A DNA stretch of 64,000 bases from DATCKG01 sp036562385 (GTDB lineage Bacteria > Bacillota > Sulfobacillia > Symbiobacteriales > Symbiobacteriaceae): NCBI GenBank assembly GCA_036562385.1, contig DATCKG010000054.1:1-64000 (forward strand), written 5' to 3'. Under the pieces are notes generated by a model. That model saw only the letters and a list, made by a program, of their open reading frames with translations. It made no database searches and was not told where the DNA came from. Within the stretch, counting starts at the first letter, position 1. Every line of letters begins with the position of its first letter. A program made the translations under genes and the position numbers. Below are positions 9,525-17,591 of this stretch, in pieces.

Positions 9525-11159
9525 ATGACCATGCGCTATCCGCTGACGATCCGGGGGATGCTGGAGCGGGCTTATCAGTTTTATCCCAGGCAGGAGATCG
9601 TCAGCCGGACGTTGGGTGGGATGCACCGATACACCTATGCCGACTACTACCGGAGGGTCCACCAGCTCGCCCATGCTCTGCGCAGTCTGGGAATCGGGCG
9701 GGGCGACCGGGTAGGCACCTTCGCCTGGAATACCCACCGCCACCTGGAGGCCTATTTTGCCGTCCCTTCCATGGGCGCCGTATTGCACACCGTTAACGTC
9801 CGTCTGCCGGAGGAGCATATCGTCTACACCATCAATCACGCAGAGGACCGGGTGCTGCTGGTGGACGCGGACGTTCTGCCCACCATCCTCGCGGTCAGGG
9901 ATCGCCTGAAAACCGTCCAGACCATCGTCGTCATGGGCGGGGAGCCGCCCGCGGAGCCGGGCCTGCTGGATTACGAAACCCTCCTGGCGGCTCAGCCGGA
10001 CCACTACCCGTGGCCGGCGGATCTGGATGAATGGGAGCCCGCGGGCCTCTGCTACACCAGCGCCACCACCGGGGTCCCCAAGGGCGTCCTGTATTCCCAC
10101 CGGGCCATCTGGCTTCACTCCATGATGCTGGGGCTGGCCGATACCACCGCCCTGTCCCAGCGGGACACCGTCATGCCGGTGGTTCCCATGTTCCATGCCA
10201 ACGCGTGGGGCCTGCCCTTTGCAGCCACCTGGTTCGGTGCGCGCCAGGTCCTGCCGGGGCCCCGCCCCTCTTCCCAGGACATCGCCCGCCTGATCCAGGC
10301 GGAGCGGGTCACCGTCACCGCCGGGGTGCCCACCGTCTGGCTCAGCCTGCTGCAGGCGCTGGAGCAGGAGCCCTGCGACATCTCCAGCCTCACCCGGATC
10401 CTGGTGGGCGGCTCCGCTTTCCCTCGCGCGGCAGCCGAGGCCTTCCAGAAACGGTACGGCGTCCAGGCGGTTCCCGTCTACGGCATGACCGAGGCGGCGC
10501 CCCTGGTCACCGTCAACGCCCTCAAACCCCATCTGGAGCAGCTCAGCCCGGAAGAGCAGCTTGATTACCGGACGAAGCAGGGCCTCATGGTCCCCGGCGC
10601 GGAGATCAGGCTGGTGGACGAAAGCGGGCAGGAAGTTCCCCGGGACGGCCAGTCCATCGGCCAGGTTTTGCTGCGGGCGCCCTGGATCGCCAGCGAGTAC
10701 TACAAGGATGAGCGGACCAAGGAGACCTTCCGGGATGGCTGGTATTACACCGGCGACCTCGGCGTCATCGACCCCGACGGGTACCTGAAGCTGGTGGACC
10801 GGGCCAAGGACGTCATCAAATCCGGCGGGGAATGGATCTCCTCCGTCGATCTGGAAAACGCGATCATGGCCATCCCCGACGTGGCCGAGGCCGCGGTGGT
10901 GGCCTGCCCGCACCCCAAATGGGATGAGCGCCCCTTGGCCTGTGTCGTCCCCAAGCCCGAAGCCGCGGGCCGCCTGACCAGGGAGGAAATCCTGGACGCC
11001 CTGCGCCGGCAATTCCCCTCCTGGTGGATTCCAGACGATGTGGTCTTCCTCTCCGCACTCCCCAAGACGGGCACCGGCAAGTTTGACAAGAAAGTCCTGC
11101 GGGCCTGGTTCCAGGATCGTTACCGCGATGCCTTCCCGCAGTCGGGCGCCGCGGACTGA
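9525..11159 (+). CDS. Acyl-CoA synthetase (AMP-forming), copy 2
   Basis: Second tandem fatty acyl-CoA ligase, 544 residues from the ATG at 9525 (the MTMRYPLT start common to all copies, behind GGGGGTGAG). ATP loop YTSATTGVPKG, YGMTEA, GDLG, KSGGEWIS and the final lysine in PKTGTGKFDK are all present, so it should be active. It differs from copy 1 in many silent and some coding positions, including LFVRR-type changes in the substrate half (for example HANAWGLPFAATWFGARQ against HVNAWGLPFAAVMLGARQ), which may alter substrate range. An upstream start at 9471 is possible but breaks the pattern seen in the paralogues. Terminators flank it on both sides, so it is its own transcript. Confidence 0.93.
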   Translation: MTMRYPLTIRGMLERAYQFYPRQEIVSRTLGGMHRYTYADYYRRVHQLAHALRSLGIGRGDRVGTFAWNTHRHLEAYFAVPSMGAVLHTVNVRLPEEHIVYTINHAEDRVLLVDADVLPTILAVRDRLKTVQTIVVMGGEPPAEPGLLDYETLLAAQPDHYPWPADLDEWEPAGLCYTSATTGVPKGVLYSHRAIWLHSMMLGLADTTALSQRDTVMPVVPMFHANAWGLPFAATWFGARQVLPGPRPSSQDIARLIQAERVTVTAGVPTVWLSLLQALEQEPCDISSLTRILVGGSAFPRAAAEAFQKRYGVQAVPVYGMTEAAPLVTVNALKPHLEQLSPEEQLDYRTKQGLMVPGAEIRLVDESGQEVPRDGQSIGQVLLRAPWIASEYYKDERTKETFRDGWYYTGDLGVIDPDGYLKLVDRAKDVIKSGGEWISSVDLENAIMAIPDVAEAAVVACPHPKWDERPLACVVPKPEAAGRLTREEILDALRRQFPSWWIPDDVVFLSALPKTGTGKFDKKVLRAWFQDRYRDAFPQSGAAD

Positions 11160-11184
11160 GCCGCCCGGCCTTGCTGCAGGCTCG

Positions 11185-11217
11185 GGCCCCGGACTTGTGC
11201 CGGGGCCTTCTTTTTTT
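11185..11217 (+). terminator. Terminator after synthetase 2
   Basis: Stem GGCCCCGG / CCGGGGCC with a 7-base loop, followed by TTCTTTTTTT. A textbook intrinsic terminator. Confidence 0.9.
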
Positions 11218-11240
11218 GACGGAATCTTCGTAACGATTTG

Positions 11241-11300
11241 GAGGATGCTGTCAGTTTTCGGAGAATCTCCCAGATGACAAACAGTGGGGGGTGAGCGAGG
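11241..11300 (+). promoter_or_regulatory. Conserved leader of acyl-CoA synthetase 3
   Basis: GAGGA exactly 60 bases before the ATG, followed by a small GGAG-AAT-CTCC hairpin, AGATGACAAACAGTG and the GGGGGGTGAG ribosome binding site. A 10-codon upstream frame (ATG 11245, peptide MLSVFGESPR, TGA 11275) follows GGAGG directly, but it has no counterpart in copies 1 and 4. Confidence 0.5.
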
Positions 11301-12935
11301 ATGACCATGAGGTATCCGTTAACGATTCGGGGACTTCTGGAACGGGGCCGTCGCTTCTTCCCGAACCAGGAGATTGTCACGCGGACCCACCGGGGCATGC
11401 ATCGGTACACCTATACCGATTATTACCGCCGGGTCAACCGCCTGGCCCATGCCCTCCGGCACCTGGGGATCGAGCGGGGAGACCGGGTGGCCACCTTCGC
11501 ATGGAACACCCACCGGCATCTGGAGGCCTACTTTGCCGTGCCCACCATGGGGGCCGTCCTGCATACCGTCAATATCCGGCTTCCCGAGGAGCACCTGATC
11601 CATACGATCAACCATGCGGAGGACAAGGTGCTCCTGGTGGACGCGGACCTGCTGCCGTCCATCCTGGCCGTCCGGGACCGCCTGAAAACGGTCCAAGCAA
11701 TCATCGTCATGGGTGAGGAGCCGCCCGCCCAGCCAGGCCTTCTGGACTACGAAACACTGCTGGCGGAGCAGCCCGACCAGTATCCCTGGCCCGAGGATCT
11801 GGATGAATGGGCGCCATCGGGCATCTGCTACACCAGCGCCACCACCGGCAACCCCAAAGGCGTCATGTACACGCATCGCGCGATCTGGCTCCACTCCATG
11901 ATGATGGGCATGGTGGATACCGCCGGCATCTCGATGAAGGACACCGTCATGCCGGCCGTCCCCATGTTCCACGTCAACACGTGGGGCCTTCCTTATGCCA
12001 GCATCCTGATGGGCGCCCGGCTGGTGTTGCCCGGTCCCCGGCCCTCCTCCGAAGACCTGGCCCGCCTGATCCAGGACGAGCGGGTCACCATCACCGCGGG
12101 CGTCCCCACGGTCTGGCTGGGGGTGCTGCAGGTGCTGGAGCGGCAGCCCTATGACATCTCCAGCCTCACCCGGATCATGTGCGGCGGTTCCTCCCTCCCC
12201 AGGGCCCTGGCCGAGGCTTATCGGGAGCGGGTCGGGCGCCCGGTGTTTGTGCACCTCTACGGCATGACCGAGGCGAGCCCCCTCACCCACATGTGCCACC
12301 TCAAGAGCCACCTGGAGCGGCTCAGCCCCGAGGAGCAGCAGGACTACCGGGACAAACAGGGCCTGCTGATCCCCGGCCTGGAGATGAAGGTCGTCGACGA
12401 AAGCGGCAACGAAGTGCCCTGGGACGGCCGTACCATGGGCGAGGTCTGTCTCCGGGGGCCGTGGATCGCAGCCGAATACTACCGGGATGAGCGGAGCAAG
12501 GACGCCTTCCGGGACGGCTGGTACCACAGCGGCGACATCGCCGTGGTGGATCCGGAAGGGTACCTGAAGCTGGTGGACCGGGCCAAGGACGTCATCAAGT
12601 CCGGCGGGGAGTGGATCTCCTCGGTGGATCTGGAAGACGCGATCATGGGCATCCCCGGCGTGGCCGAGGCGGCCGTGGTGGCCTGTCCGCATCCCAAATG
12701 GGATGAGCGGCCCCTGGCCTGCGTGGTGCTGAAGGAGGAAGCCATCGGCACCCTCACCCGCGAAGCGATCCTGAATGCCCTGCGTCAGCGCTTCCCCTCC
12801 TGGTGGATCCCGGACGACGTCGTCTTCCTCTCCGAACTGCCCAAGACCGGCACCGGCAAGTTTGACAAGAAGGTGCTGCGAGCCCGGTATCAGGACCACT
12901 ACCGCCAGTCCGTTCCTGATGCCCGCACGGGCTGA
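11301..12935 (+). CDS. Acyl-CoA synthetase (AMP-forming), copy 3
   Basis: Third tandem fatty acyl-CoA ligase, 544 residues, with the same intact motif set: YTSATTGNPKG, YGMTEA, SGDI, KSGGEWIS and PKTGTGKFDK. It carries MGMVDTAGISMKDTVMPAVPMFHVNTWG in the substrate-facing half in two shorter conserved blocks, differing from its neighbours. The last 150 or so bases are almost identical to copy 4, far more than the rest of the gene, suggesting recent gene conversion. GGGGGGTGAG precedes the ATG. Terminators lie on both sides. Confidence 0.93.
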   Translation: MTMRYPLTIRGLLERGRRFFPNQEIVTRTHRGMHRYTYTDYYRRVNRLAHALRHLGIERGDRVATFAWNTHRHLEAYFAVPTMGAVLHTVNIRLPEEHLIHTINHAEDKVLLVDADLLPSILAVRDRLKTVQAIIVMGEEPPAQPGLLDYETLLAEQPDQYPWPEDLDEWAPSGICYTSATTGNPKGVMYTHRAIWLHSMMMGMVDTAGISMKDTVMPAVPMFHVNTWGLPYASILMGARLVLPGPRPSSEDLARLIQDERVTITAGVPTVWLGVLQVLERQPYDISSLTRIMCGGSSLPRALAEAYRERVGRPVFVHLYGMTEASPLTHMCHLKSHLERLSPEEQQDYRDKQGLLIPGLEMKVVDESGNEVPWDGRTMGEVCLRGPWIAAEYYRDERSKDAFRDGWYHSGDIAVVDPEGYLKLVDRAKDVIKSGGEWISSVDLEDAIMGIPGVAEAAVVACPHPKWDERPLACVVLKEEAIGTLTREAILNALRQRFPSWWIPDDVVFLSELPKTGTGKFDKKVLRARYQDHYRQSVPDARTG

Positions 12936-12958
12936 GCCGATTTCGTCCCTGCGTCTAC

Positions 12959-12990
12959 AGCCCCGGCTGATGCAGCCGGGGCTCGTTGTT
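12959..12990 (+). terminator. Terminator after synthetase 3
   Basis: Stem AGCCCCGGCTG / CAGCCGGGGCT with an ATG loop, followed by CGTTGTTT. The U-tract is imperfect but the stem is strong. Confidence 0.75.
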
Positions 12991-13014
12991 TCGTCTGATT
13001 TTTCGGGATTCTTA

Positions 13015-13075
13015 GAGGACCGAAGCGATTTCCGTCGAATCTCCTAGATGCACAACCTACGGGGGGTGAGCCACC
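13015..13075 (+). promoter_or_regulatory. Conserved leader of acyl-CoA synthetase 4
   Basis: GAGGA at 61 bases before the ATG, then CGAATCTCC, TAGATGCACAAC and GGGGGGTGAG, matching the other three leaders block for block. Confidence 0.5.
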
Positions 13076-14695
13076 ATGACGATGAGGTATCCGTTGACGA
13101 CCCGGGGGATGCTGGAGCGGGCTTTCCGCTTCTTTCCCAACCAGGAGATCGTCAGCCGGACCTTAAGTGGTGTGCACCGGTATACCTACGCCGACTATTA
13201 CCGGCGGGTAAACCAGCTGGCCCATGCCCTCCACCAGTTGGGAGTGCGGCGGGGAGACCGGGTCGCCACCTTCGGATGGAATACCCACCGGCATCTGGAG
13301 GCCTACTTTGCTGTCCCCACCATGGGGGCGGTGCTGCACACCGTAAACATCCGGCTACCTGAGGAGCACCTTATCTACATCTTCAATCACGCAGAGGATA
13401 AGGTCGTCCTGGTCGACGCCGACCTCCTGCCCTCCATCCTCGCCATCCGGAACAGCCTGAAAACCGTCCGTGCCATCATCGTCATGGGTGAGAAACCACC
13501 CGCCGACGCAGGGCTCCTGGATTACGAAACACTGCTGGCCGAGCAGCCCGACCGGTATCCCTGGCCCGAAGACCTCGATGAATGGGAACCGGCCGGTCTC
13601 TGCTACACCAGTGCAACGACCGGCAGCCCCAAGGGTGTTCTCTATGCGCACCGGGCCCTGTGGCTCCACTCCATGATGCTAGGCATGGTCGACTCCTTCG
13701 CCCTTTCCCACCGGGATACCGTCATGCCCGTCGTCCCCATGTTCCACGTCAACGCCTGGGGCATGCCCTTCGCCTCTGTCTGGCTGGGCGCCCGCCAGGT
13801 GATGCCCGGTCCCCGGCCCACGTCTGCGGACCTTGCCCGCCTCATCCAGGAGGAGCGGGTCACGATCGCTGCTGCGGTACCCACCGTCTGGCTGGGCCTG
13901 CTGCAGGTGCTGGAACAGGAACCCTACGACCTTTCCAGCCTGACGCGCATCATCTGCGGCGGTGCGGCAGTCCCCCGGGCGCTTGCGGAGGCGTTCCGGA
14001 AACGCTTCGGCCTCAATATCGTCCAAGGGTACGGCATGACCGAGGCCGCCCCTGTCACTCACGTGAGTCATCTCAAGTCCCACTTGGAGCGGTTGAGCCC
14101 GGAGCAGCAGCAGGACTACCGTGACAAGCAGGGGCTGCTGGTCCCTGGCTTGGAGATGAAGGTCGTCGACGAGGGTGGCAATGAGGTGCCCTGGGACGGC
14201 TGTACCATGGGCGAGGTCTGTTTCCGGGGCCCGTGGATCGCGTCCGAGTACTACCGGGATGAGCGGAGCAAGGACACGTTCCGGGACGGCTGGTACCATA
14301 GCGGCGACATCGCCGTGGTGGACCCGGAAGGATATCTGAAGGTGGTGGACCGGGCCAAGGACGTCATCAAGTCCGGGGGCGAGTGGATCTCTTCCGTTGA
14401 ACTGGAAAACGCTGTGATGGCCATCCCCGGCGTGGCAGAAGCAGCGGTGGTCGCCTGTCCCCATCCCTTGTGGGGGGAACGGCCCCTGGCCTGTGTGGTG
14501 CTGAAAGAGGAAGCCGTCGGCACCCTCACCCGCGAAGCGATCCTGAATGCCCTGCGTCAGCGCTTCCCCTCCTGGTGGATCCCGAACGATGTCATCTTCC
14601 TCTCCGAACTGCCCAAGACCGGCACCGGCAAGTTTGACAAGAAGGTGCTGCGAGCCCGGTACAGCAACCACTACCGTTCGCAGAGCGAGCTATGA
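13076..14695 (+). CDS. Acyl-CoA synthetase (AMP-forming), copy 4
   Basis: Fourth tandem ligase, 539 residues; slightly shorter because of the C-terminal end. YTSATTGSPKG, YGMTEA, SGDI, KSGGEWIS and PKTGTGKFDK are all intact. In the C-terminal domain it has PLWGERPLACVV where the other three have PKWDERPLACVV. The 3' end shares a nearly identical tract with copy 3. No intrinsic terminator was found; its stop overlaps the convergent zinc-ribbon gene by 6 bases, so read-through antisense to that gene is possible. Confidence 0.93.
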   Translation: MTMRYPLTTRGMLERAFRFFPNQEIVSRTLSGVHRYTYADYYRRVNQLAHALHQLGVRRGDRVATFGWNTHRHLEAYFAVPTMGAVLHTVNIRLPEEHLIYIFNHAEDKVVLVDADLLPSILAIRNSLKTVRAIIVMGEKPPADAGLLDYETLLAEQPDRYPWPEDLDEWEPAGLCYTSATTGSPKGVLYAHRALWLHSMMLGMVDSFALSHRDTVMPVVPMFHVNAWGMPFASVWLGARQVMPGPRPTSADLARLIQEERVTIAAAVPTVWLGLLQVLEQEPYDLSSLTRIICGGAAVPRALAEAFRKRFGLNIVQGYGMTEAAPVTHVSHLKSHLERLSPEQQQDYRDKQGLLVPGLEMKVVDEGGNEVPWDGCTMGEVCFRGPWIASEYYRDERSKDTFRDGWYHSGDIAVVDPEGYLKVVDRAKDVIKSGGEWISSVELENAVMAIPGVAEAAVVACPHPLWGERPLACVVLKEEAVGTLTREAILNALRQRFPSWWIPNDVIFLSELPKTGTGKFDKKVLRARYSNHYRSQSEL

Positions 14696-14941
14696 TGTCT
14701 GTTCCTCCTCCAAGTTCCTCCGACAAGTGGGGCAGTACCTCCAGTCCGGCTCCAGCACCGTCCGGCACGTGGGACAGGTGATCTTCAGGCCGTAGCCGCA
14801 GCGCACACAGTAGGCCGCGCCAGGAACGATACCAGCCCCACAGCCCGGGCAAACCTGTGGTTGCGGCGGAATGACCTGGGCAGGCCGGCTGATCAGCCAG
14901 ACCGCCAGGGCCAACGGCCCCGTCAGCAGGCCCAGTACCAC
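14690..14941 (-). CDS. Zinc-ribbon membrane protein, probably a remnant
   Basis: 83 residues from GTG 14941. A hydrophobic N-terminal stretch (VLGLLTGPLALAVWLI) is followed by two Cys4 zinc-ribbon knuckle pairs, CPGCG...CVRCG and CPTC...CPTC, the arrangement called a double zinc ribbon. Its start lies inside the 3' end of the decayed sigma-factor gene in another frame, and no good Shine-Dalgarno is seen. It may be the tail of a longer membrane protein joined to the sigma gene by deletion. Function unknown. Confidence 0.55.
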   Translation of the reverse strand: MVLGLLTGPLALAVWLISRPAQVIPPQPQVCPGCGAGIVPGAAYCVRCGYGLKITCPTCRTVLEPDWRYCPTCRRNLEEEQTS

Positions 14942-15267
14942 CCACCCGGCGACCGCCGCGACGCCTCGGCGATTTCGGCATAGGTCAAGTCGTGGTAGTA
15001 GCGCAGCATAATGGCCGACCGCTGCTCAAACGGCAGTTCCAGCAGCGCCTTCCGCACCCGCTTCACGTCGATGCCGAGCAGCACCTTCTCCTCCGTGTTG
15101 TCGGATGTGGATACCTTGCCCTGCGGGCGGTATCGCCCGGCCGCCTGAAGGGCCCGGACGAATGGCACCTGCATCAGTTCTTCGGCCAGGTCCTGGTCGC
15201 CGACCATGCGGTAGAGGAAGGCGAAGAGGGCGCCCTGATGCTGTGCGATGAACTGCTCCAGGTCCAC
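14923..15267 (-). pseudogene. Degenerate ECF sigma factor
   Basis: 114 codons from GTG 15267 behind a good GGAGGTG. The start resembles sigma region 2 (HQGALFAFLYRMVGDQDLAEEL, then FVRALQAAGRYRPQGK in two blocks) and the end resembles the beginning of region 4 (LPFEQRSAIMLRYYHDLTYAEIAE). The segment that normally binds the -10 element and the linker are missing, replaced by a short STSDNTEEK stretch. The recognition helix of region 4 is also missing: after AEIAE the frame runs into unrelated sequence and stops. Such a protein should not direct transcription. It is called a pseudogene by these losses; a purposeful truncated regulator is the alternative. Confidence 0.6.
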
Positions 15268-15337
15268 CCTTTCAACACCTCCGCCAAGTGAAACGCATTC
15301 CCCACGGGAAAGTTCATCGTTTCCACTAACAAGTAAC

Positions 15338-15369
15338 CAAAAAAGGGCGAGCGCTTCTCGGCGCTCGCC
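15338..15369 (-). terminator. Terminator of the ferredoxin gene
   Basis: Stem GGCGAGCGC / GCGCTCGCC with a 6-base loop; on the minus strand it is followed by a T6 run. It starts 7 bases after the ferredoxin stop. Confidence 0.9.
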
Positions 15370-15375
15370 GCTTCG

Positions 15376-15603
15376 CTATTCCGGGGCAACCCCACCGGGA
15401 ACGCAGATGAGCTGGTTCGGACAGACGGCCGTGCAGGCACGACACAGGTGGCAGCGCTTCAGGTTCAGCGTCCACATCCGGTGGTGGTATTGAAGGGCGC
15501 CGGTAGGACAGGCCCGCACGCAGCGGAGACAGAGGCCGCACGGCGGGATCTCACCGTTGGCTTCGACAGGTGCGGATCGATTCGGCGGCAGCGGCCCCCG
15601 CAT
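15376..15603 (-). CDS. Small 2[4Fe-4S] ferredoxin-type protein
   Basis: 75 residues with two complete [4Fe-4S] motifs of the form CxxCxxCxxxCP: CGLCLRCVRACP and CHLCRACTAVCP. It is probably a soluble electron carrier or a small subunit. The start is set at ATG 15603 behind GGGGGGTG; an in-frame ATG at 15645 would add 14 residues but lacks a Shine-Dalgarno. It has its own terminator and lies downstream of the NYN gene, separated by a hairpin, so it is likely monocistronic. No partner redox enzyme is encoded nearby, so its role cannot be assigned. Confidence 0.8.
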   Translation of the reverse strand: MRGPLPPNRSAPVEANGEIPPCGLCLRCVRACPTGALQYHHRMWTLNLKRCHLCRACTAVCPNQLICVPGGVAPE

Positions 15604-15712
15604 TCCGGCACCCCCCAACCATTCATGTTTTGAATAGGATACCATGGACTTTCGCTGCCGGTCATGAGCAAAACCTGCAGGGAAAGGGCTAGGGTTCTCG
15701 CCGGGGACGCGC

Positions 15713-15745
15713 GGCAAGGCCCCCCGACGCGCGGGGGGCCTTGCC
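15713..15745. terminator. Strong hairpin between the NYN gene and the ferredoxin gene
   Basis: Perfect 13-bp stem GGCAAGGCCCCCC / GGGGGGCCTTGCC with a 7-base loop, 7 bases after the NYN stop. It has no U-run on the minus strand, so it is either a U-less terminator or an mRNA-stabilising end. Confidence 0.6.
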
Positions 15746-15752
15746 CCATCCC

Positions 15753-17348
15753 TCAGGAGACCAGGGAGCCTCTTCGGGCGACCGCCGGATGCTGCCGGTT
15801 CAGGGCGAATCCGTCTTTGCCGTCCTCGGTGGTGCACGGTTGCAGCACCTGATGGGTGACCATGATCTGAATCCATTCCACGGGATCGATGATGCCGTCT
15901 CCCACCACCGACCGAACCTGTGCCAGGACCGCGGCCCGAGGCACCGCCTTTTCGATCCCGAAGACCGCCAGCAGTGCGTCCAGCACCGCGTCCCGCAGGG
16001 CCAGCGCTTCCCGGGTGTGGGGATGGTCCATCTGCAGGTAGGCCCCGGTGGTGGGCCGGACCCCGAACTGGTTGGGCTGCTGCCGGACGATGATCACACC
16101 CGACTCGCAGGCGATCCGGATGGCCCGCTCCATCTCCCGCCGGCCGTACACCACCAGGTGCTGGCGGAGCAGTCCCATGGACATCCAGAGGTAGCCGGTT
16201 CGGGTCAGATACTGGTCCATGTGGACGATCAGGCGCATGAGCATCGGCCGGGGGTCCTCGCCGGGAATGATCTGCTGGACAAAGGGGTGTTCCTCGTTGA
16301 GGTACAGCACCGAAGTGGGAAACTCCGGGTTGCGGGGATTCTCCTTCCGCTCCAGGCGGAGCAGCCCCTCGGCCACGCATAGATCGATCCAGGCCCGCCG
16401 CTCGGCCTCGGTGGGAGATCCCTCCACCATCTCGGGATCGTTGGCCAGAGCCTTGTCCAGCAGGCTGTACGAGACCCAACTGGCCCCCGGCATTTCAGCC
16501 AGGAGCTGGCGCATATGGAGGATGACGCGGCCGGCGCTTTTTAGTGTAAGGGCTACGGTGGGGTTCTCTTTCTTGAGAAGGATGAAAGTGGTTTCCGTAC
16601 CGGGGCGCTTCGGATTCGGCTGTTTTTTGGTTTCCAAGATCTCTTCGTGCAGACAGCGGACGATGAGCTGGCGGTTCTGCTCGATGTTCGAGCCAAAAAT
16701 GCCATAGGAACCCATTTCATTCAGCAACGTAAGAAACGGCACCTGCACCCAGCCCCGGGCCAGCATCACGCTCTCCGCTCGCAGAATCAAGGCCCGGACC
16801 GCGGTGTCCCTGGATGGAGGCCCGGAGGGCCGGGTGGGCACCCACTGCGGCCGTTCCCGCCGTCCGTTCCGGGACGGTATGATCCCGTAGTTGGCCAGCA
16901 GCGTCTGGATGTTCACCAACTCGGCCACCCGGGCAGCCAGTCTGGAACTGATGGAGCCTTCGACCCCCCAGACCACCACCCGCTTGTTCTCCTGCTGCAG
17001 AATGCGGATGACATGGATGAAGTCGCCGTCGCCGGTCACCAGGATGAAGGTGTCCGCATCCCGCCCCAGGCGCAGAAACTCCTGAATCTGCAGGCTCATC
17101 ACCAGGTCCGCGTTGTCTTTCCGGCCGCCTTCCACATAATCCGGCTTAATGTCGTGCCGGTCCAGGACCGACATCGCCTCCGGATAGATGTCCCAGGGGG
17201 CGTACGCCCGTGCGTAGATCACCTCACCCAGCTTGCTGGCCTCGGCCTTGAAAACCTCCGCCAATTGTTTATGAGTGACGTGGATATTCTGTCCAATCAG
17301 AGATTTGTAAACATTCTCGTAATCAATGAACAGAGCACAGGTTCCCAC
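15753..17348 (-). CDS. NYN-domain protein with four C-terminal repeat modules
   Basis: 531 residues from GTG 17348, 9 bases behind GGAGGT. The first 150 residues are a NYN (PIN-like, LabA/DUF88) nuclease domain: FIDYEN with Asp9, KDNAD with Asp78 and Asp81, and LVTGDGDF with Asp107 and Asp109, the acidic set expected for metal-dependent RNA cleavage. The remaining 350 residues contain four modules of 80-90 residues, each ending in L-x-x-x-(H/N)-P-x-(V/T): LKKENPTV, LNEEHPFV, LQMDHPHT and LNRQHPAV. Before each lies a helix-turn such as RAWIDLCVAEGLL or ERAIRIACESGVI, which looks like a winged-helix unit. RNA or DNA targeting by these modules is inference. It appears monocistronic. Confidence 0.8.
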   Translation of the reverse strand: MGTCALFIDYENVYKSLIGQNIHVTHKQLAEVFKAEASKLGEVIYARAYAPWDIYPEAMSVLDRHDIKPDYVEGGRKDNADLVMSLQIQEFLRLGRDADTFILVTGDGDFIHVIRILQQENKRVVVWGVEGSISSRLAARVAELVNIQTLLANYGIIPSRNGRRERPQWVPTRPSGPPSRDTAVRALILRAESVMLARGWVQVPFLTLLNEMGSYGIFGSNIEQNRQLIVRCLHEEILETKKQPNPKRPGTETTFILLKKENPTVALTLKSAGRVILHMRQLLAEMPGASWVSYSLLDKALANDPEMVEGSPTEAERRAWIDLCVAEGLLRLERKENPRNPEFPTSVLYLNEEHPFVQQIIPGEDPRPMLMRLIVHMDQYLTRTGYLWMSMGLLRQHLVVYGRREMERAIRIACESGVIIVRQQPNQFGVRPTTGAYLQMDHPHTREALALRDAVLDALLAVFGIEKAVPRAAVLAQVRSVVGDGIIDPVEWIQIMVTHQVLQPCTTEDGKDGFALNRQHPAVARRGSLVS

Positions 17349-17390
17349 CGATTCATTACCTCCGTGTACAACCATCCGGACCTTTGTTCA

Positions 17391-17407
17391 TGTTCCGAGT
17401 GGGAACA
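17391..17407. promoter_or_regulatory. Palindrome upstream of the NYN gene
   Basis: TGTTCC and GGAACA arms around GAGTG, 43-59 bases upstream of the NYN start. Orientation differs from the Bacillus LexA box (GAAC first). A repressor site is possible; the regulator is unknown. Confidence 0.35.
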
Positions 17408-17533
17408 GGGTGAAACCTGAGCCGACGTGACATAAGTCTGCCATCTGTGCCAATGGATTCTGTGCAAAGGCGGGAATTACCTGTTGGCGATTCACCGAAA
17501 TCTCCCCTGTTTCTGTGCGGAAAGGCAGAAACA

Positions 17534-17572
17534 GCAAGAGGCACGCCCCGTGCGTTGGGGCGTGCCTCTTGC
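17534..17572 (-). terminator. Terminator of argF
   Basis: Perfect 16-bp stem (17534-17549 with 17557-17572) and a 7-base loop; on the minus strand it is followed by TGTTTCTGCC. It begins 19 bases after the argF stop. Confidence 0.85.
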
Positions 17573-17591
17573 CTTCCGCAGACGTACCGGA

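Noticed and set aside
15615..15640. Second FadR box near ATTCATGTTTTGAAT
   Set aside because: The half-sites are in the opposite order (CATTCA first), so it does not fit the FadR consensus.
15604..16479. Long N-terminal extension of the ferredoxin frame
   Set aside because: It overlaps the NYN gene in antisense and shows arginine/proline-rich shadow composition; the real protein starts at 15603 (or 15645).
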